Source: an uncultured Acidobacteriota bacterium
Lineage (GTDB): Bacteria > Acidobacteriota > Terriglobia > Bryobacterales > Bryobacteraceae
Reading direction: 5' to 3'
DNA: 64,000 nucleotides
NCBI GenBank assembly: GCA_902825945.1
Contig: CADECY010000016.1
Span: forward strand, 1 to 64,000
Part shown: piece by piece, positions 9,089 to 18,898 of the stretch
Position numbering within the stretch: position 1 is the stretch's first letter
Layout: every line of letters starts with the position of its first letter
Notes under the pieces: generated by a model
The model's input: the letters and a program-made list of their open reading frames with translations, nothing else
Database searches by the model: none
What the model was told of the DNA's origin: nothing
Made by a program: the position numbers and the translations under genes

Positions 9089-9524
9089 TCCCTACGGTAG
9101 CATTGGTGAGGCAATCCACCGTTGGACCAACGATCAGCGATCGCATGACGCCTCTCTCGGGAGCTTTTCGAGGAGTTACTTGGTGGCTTGGCGGCGGTAC
9201 TGGGGCTCGAGGTGTACCGGCGTGGCGGGCGAGGTGTTCTCACGTTTGTTGCGGAGTGCGCGGTGAGATGCCTGGAAGGGACCACGGTTGCGTGTTGCAC
9301 GGAATCGACCTCGAAGTGCGCCGATCCATGTCGTGTGCTCGCCAAGGCGATCATCACGGCGTAGACTCCCACCCCCAACGAGTGGGATTCTTCCTGCAAA
9401 GCGAGAAAGAAGACAGGAAGCACGGACCGATGAAGTGCGTGCATTGCGTAGGACGGCCGGCAATGCGCGAGCCCTACTTCTACGAGCGCGAGGTCCGAAT
9501 GATCCAGCGCCTCGTATGCCGCGT
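9089..9524 (+). other. 436-bp intergenic stretch, no convincing gene
   Basis: It lies upstream of the minus-strand cytochrome gene and downstream of the ADOP permease. Short open frames exist on both strands, but none shows a family resemblance or the strong GC3 bias of neighbouring genes. One plus-strand frame around 9160-9260 would read like a helical protein (LFEELLGGLAAVLGLEVYRR) but begins after an in-frame stop and ends after about 70 codons, so it may be a gene remnant. A possible -10 (TACCGT on the minus strand, 9094-9099) sits just before the cytochrome start. A 6-bp hairpin (TCCCAC/GTGGGA, 9367-9387) is present but lacks a convincing T-run. Confidence 0.4.
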
Positions 9525-11957
9525 TCACTCGTAACGCAGCGCGACAATCGGATCGACCCGCGTCGCGCGAAGAGCCGGCAAGTAGCACGCGGCCAGTCCG
9601 GCCAACCCGATCACCACGATCACCGCGGCGATCGTGAGCGGGTCATGCGGCGACACACCATAGAGTTGATTGGCGAGCAGACGGGACGCGGCGAAGCTGA
9701 TCGCGAGTCCCAGAACCGCGCCCACGATCAGCAGCCGCGCACCGGACCACAGGACCATCCGCAGAATGCCGGACCTGCCCGCGCCGAGCGCCATGCGAAT
9801 TCCGAGTTCGTGCGTTTGGCGCGACACCGTATAGGCGATCACGCTGTAGATTCCGATCGCGACGAGCACGAGTCCGGTTGCGGCGAAAACCGTGAGCAAT
9901 ACGAGACTGAAACGCGGCTCGGCGTAGGAGAAGTCGCGCAGGAAGCCCTCGAGTGGGCCCGTGAGCGTGATCGCGACGCCGCGATCGACGGCCCAGATCT
10001 CGCGCCGGACCGAGGCCAGCAGGCTCATCGGATTGCCGGCGGTCCGCACCAGCACGCCGCGCTCGAACGAACCGGTCACGGTGTACGGGACGAGCGCTTC
10101 GGGCCGCGCGGCTTCCTGGATGCCGGAGTTCTTCGCGTCCGCTGCGACGCCGATGATTTCGAATGCCGCATTGGGAATCTTCGGTTCCGCGATGGTCTCG
10201 AGAGCTTTCAGGCGCACCGATCGTCCAATCGGGTCCTCGCCGGGAAAATACTTGCGTGCGAGAGTCTCGTTGACCACGGCGACATGACGCGCCGACGAGA
10301 CTTCGAAGGCAGAGAACGTCCGTCCGCGGCGCAGGGTGAGGCCGAGCGTGGGGAACCATCCTTCGCTGACGAACTGAATGACACCGAGTTCGCGTTCTGT
10401 TGACGGCCGGCCGGAGAAGATCAGTTCGGTACCGATCCCCCCGTACGGCGGAAGCGAACTAACCGCGGTGACCGCGGTGGCGCCGGGCAGCGCCTGAATG
10501 CGCTCCAGAATTTGCCGGAAGAACCTGTGCTTCCGCTCGGCTGTGGTGTACTGCGCCTTGGGAAGGGGCAGCCGCGCGACCAGGATGTTCGAGGGATTGA
10601 AGCCGAGGTCGGCTTCTTGCAGAGCGGTGAAGCTGCGGATCAGCAATCCGGCTCCCACGAGAAGCACAATGGACAAGGTCACTTCGGCGACCACGAGAAC
10701 ATTGCGGAGCGTTCCGCGGCGGAATCCACCGCTGACACCCTTGCCGGAATCCTTGAGTGGTTCCACGAGATTCTGGCCGACCGTCTGCAGCGCGGGCGCG
10801 AGTCCGAAGATGATGGCAGTGGCGGCGGCAATCGCCATGCTGAAGGCGAGAACCACCGGATCGAGCTTGATCACGGCCTCGCGCGGAATGAGCCCCTCCG
10901 GTATCAGCGCGACCAGCCCTTTGATTCCGGCCCAGGAGAGCAGGCAGCCGAGAAGGGCGCCCGCGATGGCGAGCAGAAGGCTCTCGACGAGCAACTGGCG
11001 GATCAGCCGCGCGCGCGTAGCACCCATCGCCGAACGGATCGCCATCTCGCGCTCGCGAGCCGAAGCCCGCGCGAGCAACATGTTCGCCACGTTGCCGCAG
11101 GCGATCAGCAGGAGGAGCGCAACCGCGCCCGCGAGCGTGTAGAGCGTCTTGCGAAACTGACCGACGACGGAATCGATCCACGGAATGATCTGTACCGAGA
11201 AATTCTTCGGAAAATTGTCGGGGAACTCCTTCGCCAGCCGCCGGAGGATCGGCTCGACATCCGCTTTCACCTGTTCATGCGTGATGCCGGGCTTCACTCG
11301 CGCCTGGAAGTTGAAGTAGAGGCTGCTGACACGCGGGTCCGCCATACTGAGATCGGCGGGCCGCCACAAGTCCGCGCCGAGTTTGGTGAAGCGCGCTGGC
11401 ATGATGCCAACGAGCGTGGTGGGCTGTCCGTTGAGGACATAGGTGCGGCCGGTGATCGACGGATCGAGGTTGAAGTACTTCAGCCACGCCTTGTGGGCGA
11501 GCACGAACACGGGTGGCGCGTCCGGCTTGGCATCCTCGGGAGTCAGCGCTCTGCCGATCCGCGCGGGGACACCGAGAAACTGAAATTGGTTGCCCGATAC
11601 CAGAGCACCTTGGAGCAATTCCGTGCCTTCGCCGGAAGAATAGAGGACATCCTCGTTCGTCCCGCCGATCACGTCCTCGAAGACGCGTGTTCCATTCTTC
11701 AGCTCGAGGAACTCCCGGAGCGGGTAATAGGTGCGCCCGCCGGGCCGCGCACTCACCGCGTCCCGGACCTGAATCGCGACCACCCGGTCAGCGCCTGCGT
11801 ATGGGAACGGATTCAGCAGCACGTGATAGATGACGCTGAAGATGGTGGTGGACGCACCAATGCCCAGCGCGAGTGTGATCACCGCCAGTGCCGAAAATCC
11901 GGGCTGCTGTTTCAGGCTCCGGAAGCCGAACGCGATATCGCTGCCAGCGCCAGTCAT
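9525..11957 (-). CDS. ADOP-type ABC permease (duplicated MacB/FtsX)
   Basis: An 810-residue inner-membrane protein. The start chosen is the ATG at 11957 with AAGGAG 6 nt upstream; an in-frame start at 11996 lacks such a site. The architecture is TM1 (about 20-42, ALAVITLALGIGASTTIF), a MacB periplasmic core (about 45-250), an FtsX permease domain (about 285-400), then a second TM, second periplasmic core (about 430-640) and second FtsX domain (about 680-805). This is the acidobacterial duplicated orphan permease layout. No ATPase gene is adjacent, which is usual for these 'orphan' permeases. The substrate is unknown; lipid, peptide or antibiotic export is typical of MacB relatives. Confidence 0.9.
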   Translation of the reverse strand: MTGAGSDIAFGFRSLKQQPGFSALAVITLALGIGASTTIFSVIYHVLLNPFPYAGADRVVAIQVRDAVSARPGGRTYYPLREFLELKNGTRVFEDVIGGTNEDVLYSSGEGTELLQGALVSGNQFQFLGVPARIGRALTPEDAKPDAPPVFVLAHKAWLKYFNLDPSITGRTYVLNGQPTTLVGIMPARFTKLGADLWRPADLSMADPRVSSLYFNFQARVKPGITHEQVKADVEPILRRLAKEFPDNFPKNFSVQIIPWIDSVVGQFRKTLYTLAGAVALLLLIACGNVANMLLARASAREREMAIRSAMGATRARLIRQLLVESLLLAIAGALLGCLLSWAGIKGLVALIPEGLIPREAVIKLDPVVLAFSMAIAAATAIIFGLAPALQTVGQNLVEPLKDSGKGVSGGFRRGTLRNVLVVAEVTLSIVLLVGAGLLIRSFTALQEADLGFNPSNILVARLPLPKAQYTTAERKHRFFRQILERIQALPGATAVTAVSSLPPYGGIGTELIFSGRPSTERELGVIQFVSEGWFPTLGLTLRRGRTFSAFEVSSARHVAVVNETLARKYFPGEDPIGRSVRLKALETIAEPKIPNAAFEIIGVAADAKNSGIQEAARPEALVPYTVTGSFERGVLVRTAGNPMSLLASVRREIWAVDRGVAITLTGPLEGFLRDFSYAEPRFSLVLLTVFAATGLVLVAIGIYSVIAYTVSRQTHELGIRMALGAGRSGILRMVLWSGARLLIVGAVLGLAISFAASRLLANQLYGVSPHDPLTIAAVIVVIGLAGLAACYLPALRATRVDPIVALRYE

Positions 11958-12011
11958 GACAACTCCTTGACGCGACTCACGCCTATGGGTTCCCATTTTA
12001 ATGAAGATTCG

Positions 12012-12548
12012 TTAGCGCTTCGCGGCTTCGGCGGCGGACTTCAGTTGCGCGAGGCCTTTTTCGAAGTCCGAACCGACCATCTTGTCCATGTCCATGAACA
12101 AGGCGAAGGCCTTTGCCATGAAGTTATTCTCGCCGCGCATCTCCCAGGTCACCGATGTGCCCTGCGCTTCCGGCCGGAACAAGAACGTGGTGACGCTCAT
12201 CGACTCAAACGGCTTGATGAACTCGAGCTTGATGACGATCCGGTCATTCGCACTGCTCTCCTCGAGGGTCATTCGGCCTTCGCCGGCATCGCTGTTGCCC
12301 ACCCAGGAGTAGACGGCGCCCACGCCGGACTTCGGTCCGGAAAAGGTCTTTTTCATGTTCGGATCGAGTTTCTCCCACGGCGACCACTGGCCCCAGTTGT
12401 GGAAGTCGTTGACGAACGGGAAAACCCCTTCTGGAGGGACCTGGATAGTGGCCGAGCGCGTGATCCGATAGTGCGACGGCTGCATCGACACGATCGCGGC
12501 GAGGGCCCCGATCGCGAAAGCGATCAGAAACAGGATCTTCTTCAGCAT
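12012..12548 (-). CDS. SRPBCC (START/Bet v1-like) lipid- or ligand-binding protein
   Basis: A protein of about 178 residues. It may start at 12548 (MLKKILFL) or 12554. I prefer 12548 because a -10-like TAGCCT ends 8 nt upstream of it. An N-terminal hydrophobic helix (about 3-22) may anchor or export it. The remainder is a polyketide-cyclase/SRPBCC fold: strand RITRSATIQVPPEGVFPFV, NWGQWSPWEK, and a long C-terminal helix (FEKGLAQLKSAAEAA). Family members bind hydrophobic ligands. No ligand or pathway can be named. It is followed on the same strand by the ADOP permease after about 55 bp. Confidence 0.8.
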   Translation of the reverse strand: MLKKILFLIAFAIGALAAIVSMQPSHYRITRSATIQVPPEGVFPFVNDFHNWGQWSPWEKLDPNMKKTFSGPKSGVGAVYSWVGNSDAGEGRMTLEESSANDRIVIKLEFIKPFESMSVTTFLFRPEAQGTSVTWEMRGENNFMAKAFALFMDMDKMVGSDFEKGLAQLKSAAEAAKR

Positions 12549-12637
12549 GGCCATTCAGGCTATCGCAGTGGCCGGCTCAGCGCAATACCGGCGCGGGGCC
12601 GCGGCAGCGGACCGCGGCCCCATCGCATGCCGCCCGG

Positions 12638-13120
12638 TCAGGCGGACTTTTCGGCCATCGCGGCCATGAAGGCCTTGGACCGCTTCTTCATCTCCTTCGG
12701 AGTAACATCCTCGATGTGAGTGGCCAGTGCCCACGAGTGTCCGAACGGATCACCGAGGCGGCCGTAGCGGTCGCCCCAGAACATGTCCGCTGGAGGCATC
12801 TGCGCGGTGGCACCAGCCTTGACGGCCTTCTTGAACGCCGCGTCGACATCGGTGACGTAAATGAACAACGAGACCGGGCAGCCGCCGAGCGTTTTGGCGG
12901 AAGCGTTGCCCATCCCGGGCATCTCCTCTCCGACCATGATGCGGCTGTCGCCGATTTCGAGTTCGGCGTGCATGACGGAGCCGGCGGGGCCGGGTAGCCG
13001 CGACAGTTCCTTGGCGCCGAAGGCCTTCTTGCAAAACTTGATGAACGCGTCCGCGCCTTGAACGGCGAGTCCGGGAGTGACGGTGTGGTAACCCTTGGGG
13101 ATCGGGCGTACTTTTGGCAT
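12638..13120 (-). CDS. VOC-superfamily (PhnB-like glyoxalase/bleomycin-resistance fold) protein
   Basis: A 160-residue cytoplasmic protein. It begins MPKVRPIPKGYHTVTPGLAV and shows the paired beta-alpha-beta-beta-beta modules of the VOC fold: FIKFCKKAFGA, VMHAELEIGDSRIMVGEE, VSLFIYVTDVDAAFKKAV, and GDRYGRLGDPFGHSWALATH. The GD-x-YGxxxDPFGHxW motif is characteristic of the PhnB/YdcJ-like subgroup. His-6x and Glu positions could bind a metal, but the substrate is unknown. A TATACT box ends only 6 nt before the ATG, suggesting a leaderless transcript. Confidence 0.85.
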   Translation of the reverse strand: MPKVRPIPKGYHTVTPGLAVQGADAFIKFCKKAFGAKELSRLPGPAGSVMHAELEIGDSRIMVGEEMPGMGNASAKTLGGCPVSLFIYVTDVDAAFKKAVKAGATAQMPPADMFWGDRYGRLGDPFGHSWALATHIEDVTPKEMKKRSKAFMAAMAEKSA

Positions 13121-13162
13121 GCCAAGAGTATAGCGGCTACCCGGCGGCGCTACGATATTGAT

Positions 13163-16100
13163 ATGTCTCGATCAGGGTCCACGCTTTTCCTCGCGGCCTT
13201 GCCGCTGCTTTCGCAATCGCCCACCGCCACGATCACGGGCATCGTCCGCGACTCGCAGGGCGCGATCATTCCAAATGTCCAGGTGACGGCGACCAGCGCC
13301 GCGACGCGTCAGAAAACGGCCTCGGCCACCAACGAGAACGGACTGTTCTCGCTTCGCCAATTGCCGATCGGCCAGTACGTGGTGGAAGCGGAGAAGTCCG
13401 GATTCCGCCGTTTCGTGCGCAACGGACTCGTGCTCACCACCGGCCAGAATCTCGAACTCGACATCGCGCTCGAAGTGGGCGTGGTGAGCGAAAGTGTCAC
13501 CGTTTCAGGAACGGCGACGCTGCTCGAGACTCGAACCTCCGACGTCTCGCAACTCGTCGAAGCGAAGGCGGTCGAGGATCTCCCGCTCGGCGACCGCCGT
13601 TCGCTGAACCTGATTCAAATGACCGGCGCGGCCGTATTCATCGGCTACGACAGCGGTGCCAAGCCGAACTTCTCACTTGCCGGATCGAGGCAGCAGTCGC
13701 AGGCGTTTTGGATCGACGGCGGAACGGGTCAAAACATGCGGCTCGGCGTGGGCCAGGTGGATCTCGATCCGCCGGTCGAAACGGTGGCCGAAGTGAAGAT
13801 CATGGCGAATGGCTACGCGGCCGAGTATGGCGGATCGAACGGCGGCGTCATCGTCGCCACCACCAAGAGCGGCACCAACAAACTGCGCGGATCGCTGTTC
13901 GAGTACGTGCGGAACGAGAAGTTCGACGCGGCGAATTTCTTCGCGCCCATTCAGAACGGCATCAAGACGAAGGCGCCGCTGCGCTACAACGTGTTCGGAG
14001 GAACGATCGGCGGGCCCGTGTGGTTTCCGAAACTCTACAACGGGCGCGACAAGACCTTCTTCTTCTTCGCCTATGAAGGCTCGAGGCGGCGTGATGGCGC
14101 GATTCGAACACTCACGGTCCCAACAGCGATCGAGCGCGCGGGCGACTATTCGCAATCCACCGACGCGCGCGGCGCGCTGGTTGCGGTCTTCGATCCCGCC
14201 ACCACGGTGAACACCGGCGGCCGCTTCACGCGGACACAGTTTCCCGGCAACCGGATTCCCGCCGCGCGTATCGACCCGGTGGCGGCGAAACTGACTCCGT
14301 TCTTCCCATTGCCGAACCGTGCGGCCGATTCGCTCGCTGGCGCCAACAACTTCCGCGCGAACTACGTGGAGGGTCTCACGCGCAACAACTTCACGGCCAA
14401 GATCGATCACAACATCGGGTCGAAGGACCGCATCACCGGCCGCTATCTTTACAACAGCGACGACACCGATCAGACGTCGGTGTTTCCGGAGCGTGGCGCC
14501 GACACGCAGGGAATCGCGATTCGTCACCAGAATTATTACTACGGCAATTGGACCCGCACGATTTCGCCCACGCTGATCAATGACTTTCGCATGACCTACT
14601 CGAGCCGCATCAACCACTCCCAGGCGCTCGGGCTCGGGCAGCCGTGGGCCACGCGGCTCGGCATTCGCGGTATCCCCGACGGAGCGTTCCCGGCATTCGC
14701 CCCCGCTGGCTACACCGCGCTCGGATCGACCGGACAGGAGCGGCGCCAGTTCCCGATCGAGCAGTTCCAGTGGGTGAACAACCTCTCTTGGGTCCGCGGC
14801 AAACACACGTTCAAGTTCGGCGGCGAACTGCGGCCATCGTACAACTATGAAGTCAACCGCCCGACCGCCGCGGGTTCGTTCTCGTTCAGCCTGCTCGGAA
14901 CGGGCCAGCCGGGAACCGCCGCTTCCGGCAACGGGCTCGCGACGATGCTTCTCGGCTTCACCACAGGCTTCACGAGCCGCGAAACTGAAGTGCTCGACCG
15001 CAAGAGCTGGTACATGGCCGGATTCGCGCAGGACGACTGGAACGTCACGCGCGACCTTACGCTGAACATCGGCATCCGCTGGGAGACCGATACGGCCATG
15101 TCGGACAAGAACAACCGCGGCAATTCGTTCGATACCACCCGGATCAATCCGGTGAGCGGAACTCCGGGTGTCGTGACGTTTCTCGGCGTGAACGGATGGC
15201 GCGAGCACTCGCTCTACCTCACCGACTGGAACAATTTCGGACCACGATTCGGATTCGCGTGGAAGCCGTTCGGATCGTCGAAGTCGGTTCTGCGGGGAGC
15301 CTATGGCCTGACGTTCGCGCATCCATTCGACGCGGGTGTTCCGAACGCGAACTCGCTCGGCTTCGAAAGGTCGGCCACGCTTAACACGCCGGATAACGGC
15401 ATCACCGCTCCGTTCCTGCTGCGCGATGGCGTGAGCGTGACCCTGCAAAGCCCGGTGCTCGACGATCGCTTCGGCGCGGTGCGGATCGGAACGCAGCCGA
15501 ACACCGCCGTGACCTTCTTCGAGTCGAACCGGCGTACCGGCTACTCGCACATGTTCAACATGGGCTACCAGCGCGAGATCGGCCGGGGCCTGCTGGGCGA
15601 CGTCTCCTTCGTCGGGAATCTGTCGCACAAACTTCCGGGCGGCAACATCAGCTTGAGTCAAGTCACGCCGCACCGGCTCGCCGAGTTGGTTGCGGCCGGG
15701 CGCACGCCGGCCCAGGCCGACCGTCCGTTCGCGCAATTCTCGAACGTCACGATTCAGAATCCGTCGTTCGGCGATGCCCGCTACTATGCGGGGGTGGTGC
15801 GCGTGGAGCGCCGCTTTTCCGGGGGATACAGCGTCCTCGGCACCTATACGCTCGCTCGCGCGTTCAACAGCTACACCGACGGCGGATCACTCGGTGCCGA
15901 CATCGGATTCAGCAACTTCTACAACCGCCGCGCCGACTGGGGACCCACGGGCAACGATGTCCGCCACCGTTTCACCATGACGAGCGTCTACGAGATTCCC
16001 ATTGGCAAGGGCCGCAAGTATCTCGCTTCGCACTGGGCCGGACAGATTTTCGGCAACTGGTCGCTCGGCGGATTGATGACACTGCAGAGTGGCGAGCCGT

Positions 16101-16495
16101 TCACGGTCAACACGCAGGTGAACAACACGTTCGTGTTCAGCGCGGGGGCGCAACGAGCGAACGTCTCGCGCGATCCGAACCTGCCGGTAGGCGAGCGTAC
16201 GCTCGAGCGCTGGTTCGACACGGGCGCCTTCGCGCAACCAGCGCAGTTCACCTTCGGCAACCAAGGCGTGAACATCCTGCGGGCCGACGGGCTCATTAAC
16301 CTCGACATGTCGATCCTGCGAAACTTCGCCGTGGGTGAGGAGAAGAAGATCCAGGTGCGCGGCGAGTTCTTCAACTTCACGAATCACCCGAACTTCGGCG
16401 GGCCGGGTGCGACGCTCAACGGTCCGGGGTTCGGGATCGTTTCGGGCGCGGGCCCAGGGCGGCGGATTCAGTTGGGGGCACGCTTCGTTTTCTGA
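13163..16495 (+). CDS. TonB-dependent receptor with carboxypeptidase-regulatory domain (Oar-like), no. 1
   Basis: A 1110-residue outer-membrane protein. The start is the ATG at 13163, just before a signal peptide (LFLAALPLLSQS); a -10-like TACGAT ends 6 nt upstream and further upstream frame is in the divergent VOC gene. Residues about 18-105 form an Ig-like CarboxypepD_reg domain (ATITGIVRDSQGAIIPNVQV). A plug domain follows (about 115-230, EYGGSNGGVIVATTKSGTN). A long beta-barrel runs to the terminal aromatic residue (RIQLGARFVF). No TonB box is obvious. The family imports oligosaccharides or other large nutrients; the ligand is unknown. Confidence 0.9.
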   Translation: MSRSGSTLFLAALPLLSQSPTATITGIVRDSQGAIIPNVQVTATSAATRQKTASATNENGLFSLRQLPIGQYVVEAEKSGFRRFVRNGLVLTTGQNLELDIALEVGVVSESVTVSGTATLLETRTSDVSQLVEAKAVEDLPLGDRRSLNLIQMTGAAVFIGYDSGAKPNFSLAGSRQQSQAFWIDGGTGQNMRLGVGQVDLDPPVETVAEVKIMANGYAAEYGGSNGGVIVATTKSGTNKLRGSLFEYVRNEKFDAANFFAPIQNGIKTKAPLRYNVFGGTIGGPVWFPKLYNGRDKTFFFFAYEGSRRRDGAIRTLTVPTAIERAGDYSQSTDARGALVAVFDPATTVNTGGRFTRTQFPGNRIPAARIDPVAAKLTPFFPLPNRAADSLAGANNFRANYVEGLTRNNFTAKIDHNIGSKDRITGRYLYNSDDTDQTSVFPERGADTQGIAIRHQNYYYGNWTRTISPTLINDFRMTYSSRINHSQALGLGQPWATRLGIRGIPDGAFPAFAPAGYTALGSTGQERRQFPIEQFQWVNNLSWVRGKHTFKFGGELRPSYNYEVNRPTAAGSFSFSLLGTGQPGTAASGNGLATMLLGFTTGFTSRETEVLDRKSWYMAGFAQDDWNVTRDLTLNIGIRWETDTAMSDKNNRGNSFDTTRINPVSGTPGVVTFLGVNGWREHSLYLTDWNNFGPRFGFAWKPFGSSKSVLRGAYGLTFAHPFDAGVPNANSLGFERSATLNTPDNGITAPFLLRDGVSVTLQSPVLDDRFGAVRIGTQPNTAVTFFESNRRTGYSHMFNMGYQREIGRGLLGDVSFVGNLSHKLPGGNISLSQVTPHRLAELVAAGRTPAQADRPFAQFSNVTIQNPSFGDARYYAGVVRVERRFSGGYSVLGTYTLARAFNSYTDGGSLGADIGFSNFYNRRADWGPTGNDVRHRFTMTSVYEIPIGKGRKYLASHWAGQIFGNWSLGGLMTLQSGEPFTVNTQVNNTFVFSAGAQRANVSRDPNLPVGERTLERWFDTGAFAQPAQFTFGNQGVNILRADGLINLDMSILRNFAVGEEKKIQVRGEFFNFTNHPNFGGPGATLNGPGFGIVSGAGPGRRIQLGARFVF

Positions 16496-16497
16496 CT

Positions 16498-17952
16498 CTA
16501 TCGCGCGCCGAGCGTTTCGAGCGCTCGCAGAATTTGCGGGTCGCGCTGGGCCTCGACCTCGTCACCCTTTTCGACTCCGAGCGCCTGATTGAAAATTTCC
16601 TGGTGGAGCCGGTTGCGGATCCATTCCCGGTCGGTCGACCACTCGGCGACACCCGGACGGATGTTGCGCTCCGACAGATAGACCTGCAGGTCATCGAGGA
16701 GCGCCGGAGGCACGGTAAAGGACGCCTCTACGCTTCCGATCTTCCGGATCGCTTCGGTGGCAAACTGCGTCAGCACGCCGCTGGCGTCGAGCACGTTGCG
16801 GAGACGCGTGGCGCCTTCGGGTCCGGCGAGTTGATCGGGCTCGATGCCGCCGCCTCCACGGACCTTGCGGCCCTTCTCGGTCAGGAACTCGGTTTGGGTT
16901 TCGAGGCTTGCCCAGCGCGGTGTCTGTCCTTCGAGTTGGCCTTCTTTCAACGGCCGTTGAATCGAGCGCCCGCTCGGCGTGAAGTAGAACGCGGTGGTGA
17001 GCGCCATGCCCGTTCCTTGCGAGAGCGGATAGACGCTCTGCACGAGTCCCTTGCCGAAGGTCGGCACGCCGATCACGGTGGCTCGATCGTAGTCCTGCAT
17101 CGCCCCGGCGACGATCTCGGAGGCGCTGGCGGACTTTTCGTTCACCAGGATCGCGAGCGGAAATTCATACCGCGGCCAGTTCTTCGGCACCTCGATCTCT
17201 TCGGGTTCCTTGGCGCGTCCGCGCACCGCGAGCAGCTTCTTTCCCGCGGGCAGAAACATCGCGCTCACTTCGAGGGCCGAAGTCATGACACCGCCGGGAT
17301 TGTTCCGCAGATCGAGGATCAGGCCCTTCAGATCGTTGCCGCCGAGTTTGATGATCGCCTCGTTGACCTGCTTCCCCGTTTCCTTCTCGAAGCTGGTGGC
17401 GCGAACGTATCCGATTCCGGGCCGGATCAGGTACGCCCGGTCCACGGCGGGCGAAGCGAGTTCCTCGGGAATCAGTATGAACTGCATCATGCGCGGATTG
17501 CCTTGGCGGCGCACGTCGAGCCTCGCCTCGCGCCGGCGGCTTTCGCCGAGCAGGCCGATCAATTGTTCCATGCTGAGCCAGTCGAGCCGCACGCCATTCA
17601 CCGCAAGGATCTCGTCGCCGGGCTGGATGCCGACTTTCGACGAAGGCGAGCCGGCCACCGTTTGCAGCACGATCACGCGTCCGGGCAGGACCGAGACCAC
17701 GGTGCCGAAGCCGCGCGCGGTGGACTTCTCGAGTTCCTTCAACTGTTCGAACTGGCCGGGCGGGAAGAAGACCGTGTGCGGATCGAGCTTGCGCAGCATG
17801 CCCGGAATCGCGCCTTCGTAGATCGCCTGATTGGGATCGACCGGCGAAGCGGAATTCTCCTCGATGAGCGCGTAGATATTGGAAAACGTGCGAAGCGCAC
17901 GTTCGAGATCGGTAGGCTCGCCGGCGAACAGAAGAAGGAACGCCCAGACCAT
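16498..17952 (-). CDS. S41 family carboxyl-terminal processing peptidase with PDZ domain
   Basis: A 484-residue protein with a short N-terminal hydrophobic signal (MVWAFLLLFAG). It has a helical N-domain with DPHTVFFPP (about 56-64), a PDZ domain (about 75-155, GIQPGDEILAVNGVRL) and a tail-specific protease domain (about 165-345). The core shows GLILDLRNNPGG, SASASE at 274-279 and FGKG with Lys301; the 25-residue Ser276-Lys301 spacing matches the Ser/Lys dyad of Prc/CtpA. It cleaves C-termini of periplasmic proteins. The gene begins 6 nt after arginase and ends 2 nt from the convergent TonB receptor, leaving no room for a normal terminator. Confidence 0.9.
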   Translation of the reverse strand: MVWAFLLLFAGEPTDLERALRTFSNIYALIEENSASPVDPNQAIYEGAIPGMLRKLDPHTVFFPPGQFEQLKELEKSTARGFGTVVSVLPGRVIVLQTVAGSPSSKVGIQPGDEILAVNGVRLDWLSMEQLIGLLGESRRREARLDVRRQGNPRMMQFILIPEELASPAVDRAYLIRPGIGYVRATSFEKETGKQVNEAIIKLGGNDLKGLILDLRNNPGGVMTSALEVSAMFLPAGKKLLAVRGRAKEPEEIEVPKNWPRYEFPLAILVNEKSASASEIVAGAMQDYDRATVIGVPTFGKGLVQSVYPLSQGTGMALTTAFYFTPSGRSIQRPLKEGQLEGQTPRWASLETQTEFLTEKGRKVRGGGGIEPDQLAGPEGATRLRNVLDASGVLTQFATEAIRKIGSVEASFTVPPALLDDLQVYLSERNIRPGVAEWSTDREWIRNRLHQEIFNQALGVEKGDEVEAQRDPQILRALETLGAR

Positions 17953-17958
17953 GGTGCG

Positions 17959-18873
17959 TTAAAGGATCCGCTTCCCGAGAGCCGACGCGATCAGTTGGAC
18001 GGCGAGTTCCGCGGTTCGATTCGCGGTATCGAGCACCGGGTTGACCTCCACGGCTTCGAGCGAGGTGAGCATGCCCGTGTCACCGGCCATTTCCATCGCG
18101 AGATGTGCCTCGCGGAGCGTGAGTCCGCCCGCGACCGGTGTGCCGACGCCCGGAGCTTCGCGCGGGTCCACCGCGTCCATATCGAACGAGACATGGAAGC
18201 CCGCGGTGCCATCGAGCGCGTAGCGAATCGCATCCGACATGACGGATTTCATGCCGCGCTCGTCGATATCGCGCATCGTGAAAATGTGCACGCCCGACTC
18301 GCGGACCATCTGGCGCTCGAGTTGATCGACATCACGCAGTCCGACGAGCACGGCGTTCTTCGCTTCGACCTTCGGAGAGAAGTTGAAGATGTGAGTCAGC
18401 TCACGCGGACCTTTGCCGAGCACACACGCGAGCGGCATGCCGTGCACGTTCCCGCTCATGCTCGAATCCGGTGTATTCATGTCGGCGTGTGCGTCGACCC
18501 AGATCAATCCGATCGACTGCTTCTTCTTCCGGAAATGACGCGCGATGCCGGAAATGGTACCGGCCGCGGCCGAATGATCGCCGCCGAGCACGAGCGGAAA
18601 CTTGCCATCGTTCGCCGCCTTGTCGACCGCGATGGCGATGCGGCGGCAGGTTTCCGCGATCTCCGGGAGATAGCGCGCGTGTGGATTACCCGAATCGCGG
18701 CTCTCGGCCTGTTCGACTGCTACGTTTCCGAGATCCTCGACGATATAGCTGAGCCGGCTGAGACGGAGTTGGAGTTCGGCGACGCGGATCGCGGAGGGAC
18801 CCATATCGACGCCGCGCCGGCCGGCTCCCAGGTCGAGGGGAGCGCCGATGACGGCAACGCGGGAATGGCGCAT
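17959..18873 (-). CDS. rocF: Arginase (ureohydrolase family)
   Basis: A 304-residue cytoplasmic enzyme. It shows the three manganese-binding signatures: GGDHS (about 97-101), DAHADMNTP (about 126-134) and SFDMDAVDP (about 227-235). [10 protein letters not shown] lies near the N-terminus and [11 protein letters not shown] near the C-terminus, and its length is typical. Arginase hydrolyses L-arginine to ornithine and urea. No ornithine aminotransferase or urease gene is adjacent. It starts 25 nt after the TolC gene stop and precedes the S41 peptidase by 6 nt, so it could be read from the long CotH-TolC transcription unit, though a functional link is not evident. Confidence 0.9.
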   Translation of the reverse strand: MRHSRVAVIGAPLDLGAGRRGVDMGPSAIRVAELQLRLSRLSYIVEDLGNVAVEQAESRDSGNPHARYLPEIAETCRRIAIAVDKAANDGKFPLVLGGDHSAAAGTISGIARHFRKKKQSIGLIWVDAHADMNTPDSSMSGNVHGMPLACVLGKGPRELTHIFNFSPKVEAKNAVLVGLRDVDQLERQMVRESGVHIFTMRDIDERGMKSVMSDAIRYALDGTAGFHVSFDMDAVDPREAPGVGTPVAGGLTLREAHLAMEMAGDTGMLTSLEAVEVNPVLDTANRTAELAVQLIASALGKRIL

Positions 18874-18898
18874 CTCTCTATTGTCGGCGAAAGCGGCG

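Noticed and set aside
9367..9387. Hairpin TCCCAC/GTGGGA as a terminator
   Set aside because: Short stem, 9-nt loop, no real T-run, and it does not follow any gene on the plus strand closely.
10512..12719. 735-codon plus-strand open frame opposite the ADOP permease
   Set aside because: Antisense to a clear FtsX/MacB protein and compositionally biased (Glu/Arg/Gln/His).
13673..15736. 687-codon minus-strand open frame within TonB receptor 1
   Set aside because: Antisense shadow with low-complexity composition.
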